From Beroe ovata (Eukaryota > Ctenophora > Nuda > Beroida > Beroidae): 28,406 nt of DNA. A program made the translations under genes and the position numbers. Shown in pieces: positions 20,503-28,406 of this stretch (position 1 is the stretch's first letter; each line of letters starts with the position of its first letter). A model generated the notes under the pieces. The model was not told the origin of the DNA. It ran no database searches and saw only the letters and a program-made list of their open reading frames with translations. The stretch is taken from contig CAMPET010000220.1 of assembly GCA_946803715.1 (NCBI GenBank), forward strand, positions 85,082 to 113,487. Reading direction: 5' to 3'.

Positions 20503-20753
20503 TGCTGTGTACAAGTCACCGCCAATTAAATTGACTGGTAATTAAGGAAGCAAGCCGGATAGTGATTCCCACATATAATAGCTCGGAATGCACCTTGTTA
20601 CTACTGACTCCGGTATCAATCAAGCGATTCACCACAAATTTGAGAGAGGAGGTTAGCAGTCCACCATTTCATAGACCAGCAGCTACCAATTTGGGGTCAA
20701 CTTGACACCCCATTACATGCTTGCTTCCAACTTATACCGAGAATTGAGGTGAA

Positions 20754-20788
20754 ACTGGAACAACACTGGAACAACACTGGAACAACAC
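20754..20788. repeat. Three-copy 11-bp tandem repeat (ACTGGAACAAC)
   Basis: Three consecutive exact units with an 11-base period. Nothing else is recognised nearby. Confidence 0.8.
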
Positions 20789-21165
20789 ATGGAATTTACG
20801 AGAAATGACTTTAATTATAGGACTCTGAAAGTAGGTAGTTTGCTTCTGGAGAAACATCATCAACATTTATCAAACACATGCAATACATCTTCTAATCCAA
20901 CTGCATGAGTCACTCGTAATAATTGGTGTAATTACTGAGGATTCTCATCACTGAATGATTATTGTAACGTGTACTACTACAACTATACGTGGCTTTTGTA
21001 CGCTAAATTACACTAATCACTTCCCGTGTTTTCCGTGGATCAGTCGGTAACAGTAACAGTTTGTATGGAAACATTCCCATGCGGTTACAGCTCAAAAAGA
21101 GAGAAGATGTGTGTGTGTGTGTGTGTGGTGGGGGGATAGGTGACACTAGCGAATGAAAATCAGCG

Positions 21166-21296
21166 ATTGGTGTGTGGAACACTGGCCAATGAACGACGAG
21201 GCGTGCTATTTCTCTCAGCCAATCAGACACCATCTTGCAAGGTGACACGTGTCCAATAACAACCAATAACAGAGGTGGAAATGTTACGACACCAAT
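21166..21296. promoter_or_regulatory. Array of six CCAAT boxes
   Basis: CCAAT on either strand occurs at 21166-21170 (inverted), 21186-21190, 21219-21223, 21253-21257, 21263-21267 and 21292-21296. A CACGTG lies at 21246-21251. Spacings of 20, 33, 34, 10 and 29 bases are close to multiples of a helical turn. CCAAT boxes bind NF-Y in animals; function here is inferred from density and phasing. No start codon or exon of a clear gene is visible on either side. Confidence 0.5.
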
Positions 21297-21952
21297 CGGA
21301 AAGGGGTGTTGTAAAAGAGACAGGTGTGTGTTGATTCTGGTGTTTTCTCTACTAAAGACAATCAAGAGCTGTTCAAGTTATTTTAACTCTGAGATAATAA
21401 TCACGCTGGGTCCCTTGTCATTGCAACGACTGAAACTCAGATAGTTACGGAACACTAAACTATAAGTGAGGGGGTCAGAGCGAGGATTTTGGGAAATGGG
21501 AGGGGTTCATTTTCAATAGTTACACACTTCACGTGTTCAATTGTTTTGCAAATTGGAGAAACGGCAGGAACAAGGTTGAAAATTTCCACAAGAATACTGA
21601 TCAGGATAAACTAAGGATTGAACTATAGACTGACAGACGAAGACAAAACAGAATATGGGGAACTATAGTGATTCACCTCGAGTAGAGACAAGAAATAATG
21701 AGCGTTTACAGAACTGGAATGAGTGTGCCGCGGACCCAGGCTCAAATATGATAACTATAGGATCATTATATCATTTTATCATTATATCATCATATGATCA
21801 TCATCAGGATGACTGATGAGCACCGCCATCTGTGCTCATCAATTGTCATTATTTCTGAATTATTCATTACTGAATTAACATAAGTGACAATCACACTGGA
21901 GTATAGACAGCAGATGGACATGGATACCATGGTTACAATACACACATATATT
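21297..21952. other. Non-coding interval, nothing distinctive
   Basis: No exon, RNA gene or repeat family recognised apart from a CACGTG at 21530-21535 and short ATCATATGATCATCATC-type repeats near 21768-21810. Confidence 0.4.
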
Positions 21953-22036
21953 GTTACCATGATAGCCACTCCTGTTACCATAACAACCATACCTGCTACC
22001 ATGACAACCACTCCTGTCTCCTGTTACTATGACAAC
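21953..22036 (+). promoter_or_regulatory. Cluster of four RFX X-box-like sites in a ~21-bp tandem repeat
   Basis: GTTACCATGATAGC (21953), GTTACCATAACAAC (21974), GCTACCATGACAAC (21995) and GTTACTATGACAAC (22023) follow the X-box pattern GT-H-N-YY-AT-RR-N-AAC with zero or one mismatch. The first three are exactly 21 bases apart. Binding is inferred from the motif only. Confidence 0.4.
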
Positions 22037-22053
22037 CGCCTCGTTATATGTAC

Positions 22054-22182
22054 ACATAGACACGACACACATACACACAGAAACAGACACACACACATAC
22101 AGACACATACAGACACACAAAGACACACAGACACATACACACACAGACACAGTACAGACACACAGACACACACATAGACACT
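22054..22182. repeat. Degenerate ACACAGACAC simple repeat
   Basis: A run of CACA and AGACAC words without a strict period. Open frames on both strands here are low-complexity artefacts. Confidence 0.85.
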
Positions 22183-22948
22183 GTGACTCCAGTCCTCATC
22201 AAAATCTGACAGGACTGTTTTTGAGATCACACCCTATCCTCACACGACACACACTTACCCCCTCTCTCTTCCTCTACACAAAACTCATTACTATTAAACC
22301 CTGCTGTTGTATCACAGATTATGAACGTCTTCATTCCGCTAATCAACATTGCATCAACGCCTCATGGCACTTTCCAACGAAAAGGCGGAGGTTTTTCCCG
22401 TGTGAGTGACATTTATGAAGGAGCAGAGTTCATGATCAACACGTGGTCACTGTGTGTGTGTGTTCACGTGTTCATCTCTACACTCGATGAGGGAGAAGAT
22501 TCGGGGATAGATAGCTCGTTCAAGATACTAAAATATATGTCATGAAGAATCTAGCTGATTCAACCTAGATTCTGAATTAAAGCAAACATCCATGAGAAGA
22601 ACAAAGGGTGGGTGGAGTAACCCGAAAAAAGACGTAATTGAACATGGTTAATTTCACGTTCATTCACGTTCAATGAACAAGGAGGGGGAAGGATTTGCTC
22701 GAGTTGAGAGGTGTGGGGTTAAAATTGGGAAAATCGTCTTCTGACATGAGATGCAATGTACAGTCATGTGAAAATTTATCAATTAGGTTCTTTTCAGTAA
22801 TCAATCATAATAAAAGTTCTCATTTTAACAGAGAAGCTCCATGAGTCGCTGAAGTTCTTAGAGATCCCAATTTGACTAATGACATCAAATCTGCAATGTT
22901 TCAGGTAATTGAACTCGTATATCAGGGTACGTCTTCTGACAGCTGGTG
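22183..22948. other. Non-coding interval before the eh1 gene
   Basis: Contains two CACGTG motifs (22440-22445, 22465-22470) flanking a short GT run. No convincing exon is seen on either strand. Confidence 0.4.
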
Positions 22949-23028
22949 ACACACAAGCACACACACACATACACACACATACACACACACACAAACACGC
23001 AAACACACACACACACACACACACAAAC
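22949..23028. repeat. AC microsatellite
   Basis: ACACAC run with ACAT and ACAA interruptions, ~350-430 bases upstream of the eh1-containing start codon. Confidence 0.9.
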
Positions 23029-23198
23029 CCGCCCTTCCGTCTTCCGCGCACAATGCACACGCAGGCGGCGAGCAAAACATTCTGGAAATATTATCTGTAC
23101 ACACACACAATCCCCCTCTGTACTTCTACTACTACGCTAAGATATCCGGGAGACACTATCCTCTCTCTCTCCTCTCTTGCGAGAGCCATTAGTCTGCC

Positions 23199-23319
23199 CA
23201 CGTGCGCGCGGCGTTCACGTCACGTGACGCGCACGGTCACGTGATCCTACGTGCAGGTGCGGCGCGTGAGCGGCTCTTGTTGTTACCGCGCCTGGCGAGG
23301 CTCCATAGCAGTAACCAAT
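23199..23319 (+). promoter_or_regulatory. Probable promoter of the eh1 gene: three CACGTG and a CCAAT box
   Basis: CACGTG at 23199-23204, 23221-23226 and 23238-23243 lies within a locally CpG-rich patch. A CCAAT box follows at 23315-23319. All sit 58-178 bases upstream of the start codon at 23377. The CpG-rich composition and motif spacing are promoter-like. No TATA box is seen. Confidence 0.5.
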
Positions 23320-23376
23320 TACTCCCCACCGTCGTTTGATTAGTGTGTATCACACCACATTATCGCGTCCACACCT

Positions 23377-23929
23377 ATGATCGAGATGCAGAGCCCCGAT
23401 TTCCGGATTGATTCCCTCTTGTTGACGCAGTGTTTCCCCGACAGCCGCTATCCACCCGATGGATACAGCTACAACTCGCCCTACAACTTCAGTATTCAGG
23501 ACATTATCACCAGTTCTGGGGGCCCGGGGCCCATACCCGCAGTATCGCGGCCCCAGTTTTCCGAGGGACCAGGCATCCCCGCTCCTTCTCAAATCTCGTC
23601 AACGAACGGCTCGCCACCCGCGCCATTCCCGTACCCGCCGCACAGCCACATCCCGCCACCTCCTCAACCGGAGGGGGACAACTCTGTGCCACCACCGCCA
23701 CCCCATGACTCCCAGTACGCCACTTCGTGCACCTCCATGATGCCACAGCAGAACGGCGGGATATCCTCGCCACATGCCCTAGTTCCGGCGTCTGTTGTTC
23801 CCAAGAGTGAGTACTGTGCTAACTCGTGTCTCGGAATTCTGGATGACGATCCCGCCAAACGGAGGATGGACTTCATGGTAAAGCACGCGTGGCTACCACC
23901 CCGACCACTAGCTCCCAAAGGACCAGGCT
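23377..23929 (+). CDS. First coding exon of a probable transcription factor with two eh1-like motifs (partial)
   Basis: Opens MIEMQSPDFRIDSLLL and runs ~184 codons to a strong donor (GGCT|GTGAGTAC, phase 1). Residues 9-15 (FRIDSLL) and 38-44 (FSIQDII) fit the Engrailed-homology-1 pattern F-x-I-x-x-[IL]-[IL], which recruits Groucho/TLE co-repressors in many homeobox, Fox and T-box proteins. Residues ~45-125 are Pro/Ser rich. Near the exon end is a basic-aromatic patch (DDDPAKRRMDFMVKHAWLPP, then RPLAPKGPG). No DNA-binding domain is present, so it would have to be encoded by later exons, and I find none before 28406. An internal GTGAGTAC near 23807 could serve as an alternative donor. If unspliced, the frame ends at 23955. 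The exact family is unknown. Confidence 0.6.
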
Positions 23930-25230
23930 GTGAGTACAACGCTGAGATTTTATAATAAGCTGCTTTTTGAGGGGGCCGGGGGGTTAAACCTCAGGCGGGG
24001 GGGGGTAAATGAGGGGGTTTGCTGGCAGTATACCATAGCATAGGAAACGATCTAGAAAGATGTAAATGACCATAAAACCAGTGAAACCGATCTCATTTTG
24101 TGAGGCTCGACATATGAGTATCAGTAATGCCTAATGATATAAGTTTGAACTATCGTACTACAGTTGAAAATAGTTCGCATCCATTTTTCACAATGACAGT
24201 GAGTTTGTGCATCCTAGAAGAAAGGGACTCGATTTTCGTTGGTATAACGTGAAAAGTTAGGCCCTTCGTCTGAAACGCCTTTATAACAAATACGAAAGAC
24301 AATAGTTGTTTCATCCATAGTCATGATATTGGTAATGAACCATATTTGAGCATAACCATGAGTATCTAGCCACATCTACCCAATCGGACAGCATCCTCAC
24401 CACACTCATCCAATTTTCAATATTTACTTAATCTTTATTCACTATATTCAGCACACCAGCGCACAAATCCTCCACCATTCACAATTTTGATTCTACCGCG
24501 GCAAAATTTCTCCCATTGTCAAGTACTTCCCTCTCCCAAGACGTGCTGGGCTGATATTTATTGGCGTCATTAGGCAATTATATGATAATTTTAGACGAAT
24601 TTTAAGTACTCTCCTGGCCTCTCTCTCACCGCGCGTAGTTGGATATATATCACGGTGCAGGCGTATAGTTGTTAATTAATCTCAATACCAAGGACCGGTG
24701 TTAATCCGACGAGCAACTCCACAGATAGGTTGTACGATCATCGCCTGTTCACACCACCATTACTAAGCTACTAGGAAATATAGAGTGAGAACTATGATAA
24801 ATAGAGCGTGCGATAGCTCTGCCGGAATAATAAATAGCGTGTGAACCCATGGGAAGTGCGGGATGAAGCACGTTGACCGTGGAGTTGGGGATCATGATCC
24901 GAGATGGTGAATTAGTGAGCTGTAGATCACCGGGTGAGCAGAATTAGGAGGAGTGGTTCACTATGATTCTAACCCATACGCTATCCGCAGTAGGCTATAG
25001 CTATTTCATTGATGGAGGGTAGAACCCCCAAATCCCAATCATAGATACACTGCACTATCATGAACTACCATAGAGTTGCTCGCTGGAACAGCTCAGCGAT
25101 CCCATGTTCTCAATCGGTATCTCATGTTTCACACTTTCCCTCTCTCACACTCACGACATGTAGCCTCAGCCTCAGGAGAAGTTGGCAACGGAAATCGATG
25201 GTGTGTTAAGTGTAACACACCGCACACCCT
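23930..25230. other. Putative first intron of the eh1 gene, no exon recognised
   Basis: Starts with a G-rich stretch (23967-24020) just after the donor. The rest is AT-rich with no domain-bearing open frame and no clear repeat family. Confidence 0.4.
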
Positions 25231-25238
25231 CATGGGGT

Positions 25239-25252
25239 GTAACCATGGAAAC
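25239..25252 (+). promoter_or_regulatory. Isolated RFX X-box-like site
   Basis: GTAACCATGGAAAC fits the X-box pattern GT-H-N-YY-AT-RR-N-AAC. It lies directly next to a CA microsatellite (about 25266-25292). Confidence 0.3.
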
Positions 25253-25265
25253 ACACAACACACAA

Positions 25266-25292
25266 ACACACACACACACACACACACACACA
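25266..25292. repeat. CA microsatellite
   Basis: Pure CA dinucleotide run of about 27 bases. Confidence 0.9.
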
Positions 25293-25440
25293 GAGACAAA
25301 CAGAAAGTAACATATCTTACACGAGCTCAGCGAATCAAATTCTTACGTAATACAGGAAGGGGAAGTAGGCTAAAAAAATGAAAGAGCCACAGGACACGAG
25401 AATGGAGATTCAAGGACCCTCAAATTAGATAGCAAAATGT

Positions 25441-25566
25441 ACCGTAACTAACCGTAACACATTTCAAATGTAACACGTACTGACCGTAACACATGTAAAA
25501 TGTAACACGTACTGACCGTAACGCATGTAAAATGTAACACGTACTGACCGTTACGCATGTAAAACG
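25441..25566. repeat. 32-bp minisatellite (TAACACGTACTGACCGTAAC)
   Basis: The word TAACACGTACTGACCG starts at 25471, 25503 and 25535, giving an exact 32-base period, with a degenerate copy on the left edge. The unit contains ACGT and GTAAC/GTTAC words. Confidence 0.85.
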
Positions 25567-25992
25567 CAGAATAGTATGGGGAAGAAGAGTAACGTATGAG
25601 AAGAGAAGAAGGAGACTAATAGAGTGGTGTATTATAGGAGAACATGCAGTTTACTAATCAGTAATAAGCAATTTCAACATAATAAAGACAGATTATCTAA
25701 CGATGAGACTCTAAAAAGTCAAATCATTAGGACATGTGTATGTGTGTTATGCAGAGAGAGTGCGCGCACACACAATTACCAGCACGTGCTCACACCAATT
25801 TTGTGATTGGGAATTACCAAATTATAGCATTTGTATACAATTTATAAATTGCGTAATATCATAATTCCGAATTCCAGCATTTCTCTTCTCCAGCGTGGGT
25901 ATACCTACCATTTCTTTACATGCAGCGTAGTTTTGTACGAGCATTGGCCAAGGGTCGGTAGTCACGTGACTATTCGTGTATATATTTGTATA

Positions 25993-26006
25993 GTTACCAT
26001 GACAAC
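25993..26006 (+). promoter_or_regulatory. Isolated RFX X-box-like site
   Basis: GTTACCATGACAAC is a full match to the X-box pattern. A GTCACGTGAC palindrome lies about 30 bases upstream (near 25960-25969). Confidence 0.35.
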
Positions 26007-26221
26007 GCCGTCTCATTAGTGTAGTTGCTAAGGAATAAGGGAGCACTCGCCCCCCCTCCATCTTCCCCCATCACTTCACACAATGCAGTCTGACAGTCAA
26101 TAGTCATTACTACATGTCCGTGTGGGTGCAGCAGCTTTTTGTGTATGTGTACGTGTGTGTGGTTTATAACAGACATCACTGTCAATGACATGTCTCAGCC
26201 ATGCGACGCTCTGTCTCTTAC

Positions 26222-26222
<1 letters not shown>

Positions 26223-26252
<30 letters not shown>
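26223..26252. repeat. GT microsatellite
   Basis: Pure GT run of about 30 bases. Confidence 0.9.
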
Positions 26253-26253
<1 letters not shown>

Positions 26254-26950
26254 TAAGCAGAGCTAGCTCTATGTACAGTGTGATTTCAGAGGCGCAATGC
26301 TGAAGCAGATCACTCCGAAGTGGGGTATTGTGTGAAATGCAGTGATTTGGCTCGAATCCAAGGGTATAATCACCCCTGTCTTAGTTTTTGCATGGGAATT
26401 AGGTTTAGTATACGAAGCCCCGCCCTCCAACGGCATTATGATGCAGCAAACAATGCAGAATGCATGCACAGGTTCATTCAAATGGGAGGGTGCCAAGCTA
26501 GACACGCATACACACACAAACCAACATCATTAATCATTATATTCAGTGTTTACTGATAAGGGGAGAATAGCGTCCCTCAATAGTCAATGTAATGGTATGG
26601 TGTAGAGGGATCAGGATCGATGATTTCTACACAGAGAACCAGCTCCATTTTTATGCACATTTCCATTTTCCATATTACTGTTTTGAGCATATGTCAATAA
26701 ACAACATGAAAATTGGAATATATACTAAGGACCAAGCTAAAAACATTGAGTTTACCTTGCTCACATCAGACATTATTCAGTTCAGTTTAAGGAAAGCATA
26801 ACAGAATTCCTAGCTTGCAGCTCCTCAAACCCACTTAGCGCATGTATCACAGAAATAATGCGTATATACCATGAGTGACAGTGACATGTCAATTCTCACA
26901 AGTCAAAACCCCTGTGTATAGATGATTGTGTATGATAACAGGACCCAAAA

Positions 26951-27250
26951 ACACTTGAGTGTTACCATGGTAACATGTTCTGTATAGCAACATACACACA
27001 ACACATTAGTGTAACCATGGTAACATGTTCTGTACAGCAACATACACACGACACCAGAGTGTTACCATGGCAACAGGTTCTGTATAGCAACATACACACA
27101 ACACATTAGTGTTACCATGGTAACAGGTTTTGTATAGCAACATACACACAACACATTAGTGTTACCATGGTAACAGGTTCTGTATAGCAACATACACACA
27201 ACACATTAGTGTAACCATGGTAACAGGTTCTACATAGCAACATACACACG
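26951..27250. repeat. Minisatellite: six exact-period 50-bp units, each with an X-box palindrome
   Basis: Six head-to-tail units of exactly 50 bases (26951, 27001, 27051, 27101, 27151, 27201). Each contains GTTACCATGGTAAC or a one-base variant at unit positions 11-24: 26961, 27011 (GTAACC), 27061 (GGCAAC), 27111, 27161, 27211 (GTAACC). The palindrome is the classical RFX X-box. The rest of the unit reads GTTCTGTATAGCAACATACA plus CA-rich text. Whether RFX proteins bind is inference. Confidence 0.9.
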
Positions 27251-27970
27251 ACACGTGCAGTAATTGTCCCCATCAATAGACATGCATGTGACCAGATGTA
27301 GAAAACAACACCTGCCATGTACATAGAGTGCTCCTATACCATACATGAGCTCACACGTGCAAAGTACAAGTGCTAGAGGAGAAGTAAATAGGTATCGGAG
27401 ATTAGGCAGACTGTTCATTTTGGGGAAAACACGCCCATACTCATCTCGAAAATGAACAAAGTCCCAGGTATTCCGCGTCGAGATCACAAGCACTGATGTC
27501 ACATGCCATTTTCCCATTGGATATGAGCGATGATTAAGTCCTTCTCTTGAATTGTGTCGTTTCGAATTTCCCCCATTTAAGTCGGTTCACTGGACAGCAA
27601 TAGGTCGGAAAGAGCTTACGATGGGATACTGCTTCTTCTACCAAAGCTTGTATAATTGTTGAAACGGTTATATTCGGGCATATAAAGCGAGGTTTCTGAT
27701 CATTTTTTGAAAACAGCTGCTTCCCAGGTTTCGTCCTCTCTTATCTGTCTCGTCGAATATTCTCACAGTTTGTGTCTTCGACATATCCAAGCTGCTAGTT
27801 GAGAAATGGTGAAGACACGTGACACTCATCAACCAATAGGATTGAAGTATTCCCGGTAGCCAAGTTATATGCACCAAGCAGTTGTTTGTTTGATGAAGGA
27901 GCATTGTTAGAGGCGCAGGAGTGTTGAGGCATATCGGGACCCTGTGGCTAAAATATCCATTCTCTTCCAG
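27251..27970. other. Non-coding interval near the right edge
   Basis: No recognisable gene. Minus-strand open frames at 27230-27517 and 27668-28024 have no identifiable domain and no clear splice partners. Confidence 0.35.
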
Positions 27971-28195
27971 TTTCACATGTATGATGGGGTTGTGATGAGA
28001 CAGCCATCCAAACCATGTTCTCATCAGTCATCTGGTTACGAATTTAGATTTTCCAATACTACTTGTAAAAAGTGGACACTGGTATCCCCCATTGAGTGCA
28101 CTCCTGAACTGTGTACGATGATGGAGGCTTGCCTGACCCCACTATCGGATATTAGATTAAACATAGCACATATTCCTGTAATGAACAATGAATGA
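27971..28195 (+). CDS. Possible Cys-containing terminal exon, family unknown
   Basis: A pyrimidine-rich acceptor (TTCTCTTCCAG, to 27970) precedes 74 open codons and a TGA. The peptide starts FHMYDGVVMRQPSKPCSHQS, contains GYEFRFSNTTCKKWTL and several further Cys, and ends VMNNE. The phase (0) does not match the donor of the eh1 exon (phase 1), so direct joining is excluded. No domain recognised. May be a chance open frame. Confidence 0.2.
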   Translation, partial: FHMYDGVVMRQPSKPCSHQSSGYEFRFSNTTCKKWTLVSPIECTPELCTMMEACLTPLSDIRLNIAHIPVMNNE

Positions 28196-28362
28196 CAATC
28201 GAGTGATTGGTGTCATGTGGCGGGATGAAATGAGTGTGGAACCAGGAGGTACCGAACTGTCGACTGTCTGTTACAGGTATCGTTTTGTCATGTTCCACCT
28301 TATTGTCAAACTTAGGAATTGTCAGGTCAAACTTACGACCCAAACTTAGGAAAGCTCAGTTT

Positions 28363-28365
28363 CAC

Positions 28366-28400
<35 letters not shown>

Positions 28401-28406
28401 CACACA
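28363..28406. repeat. CA microsatellite at the window edge
   Basis: A CA run that reaches the end of the window with one CAAACA interruption. Confidence 0.9.

Noticed and set aside
21875-22409. Open frames rich in His/Thr or Cys/Val
   Set aside because: Products of the CACA-rich simple repeat.
23430-23773. Three additional open frames overlapping the eh1 exon
   Set aside because: Alternative frames of the same GC-rich coding exon. Only the frame starting at 23377 carries eh1 motifs and a clean start.
26951-27250. Regularly repeated 50-bp units resembling a CRISPR array
   Set aside because: The entire unit repeats, with no unique spacers, and the genome is eukaryotic. It is a minisatellite.
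27668-28024. 118-codon minus-strand frame
   Set aside because: No recognisable domain and no splice context. It overlaps the more plausible plus-strand exon candidate.

Overview
The window is genomic DNA from an animal. Several conserved single-copy genes can be rebuilt exon by exon with GT-AG introns, and they are separated by microsatellite-rich, AT-rich intergenic DNA. A metazoan source is supported by a CHIP/STUB1 orthologue, a WASH-complex WASHC3 orthologue, a bHLH-PAS protein, and an exon with Engrailed-homology-1 (eh1) repressor motifs. Compact genes with small introns would fit a sponge or another early-branching animal, but that placement is a guess.

Layout from left to right. (1) 102-262 (+): last exon of an unrecognised gene that enters from the left edge. 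(2) 661-1090: a CpG-rich dispersed repeat. (3) 1988-4814 (+): STUB1/CHIP in eight exons, with a long foldback element in intron 3. (4) 10377-5646 (-): a very large, mostly disordered nuclear-type protein. It carries ten SUMO-consensus-like psi-K-x-E motifs and a duplicated ~68-residue module with dynein-light-chain-like TQT/VQT cores. (5) 11789-10960 (-): WASHC3, three exons, 194 aa. (6) 13654-12199 (-): mitochondrial ATP synthase peripheral-stalk subunit b (ATP5PB), five exons, 217 aa. (7) 16431-15152 (-): a divergent CLOCK-like bHLH-PAS protein whose DNA-contact residues are substituted. (8) 17504-19289 (+): cytosolic thioredoxin (TXN) with a WCTPC active site and a probable spliced leader exon. 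(9) 19290-23376: a long non-coding interval containing a CACGTG/X-box/CCAAT module, an array of six CCAAT boxes and a cluster of RFX-type X-boxes. (10) 23377-23929 (+): first coding exon of a probable transcription factor with two eh1-like motifs; its DNA-binding domain is not in the window. (11) 23930-28406: probable intron or intergenic DNA with satellites, including six exact 50-bp units that each carry an RFX X-box palindrome.

The genes are functionally unrelated (protein quality control, endosomal actin, mitochondrial ATP synthesis, redox, transcription) and do not form a pathway. The four minus-strand genes from 16.4 to 5.6 kb lie head-to-tail, and STUB1 converges on the last of them. 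The most unusual features are the large novel protein, the bHLH-PAS protein with a degenerate basic region, and the dense transcription-factor-site arrays around the eh1 gene. The assembly has a 30-N gap at 13505-13534 and single Ns at 16789 and 18323, all in or near repeats.
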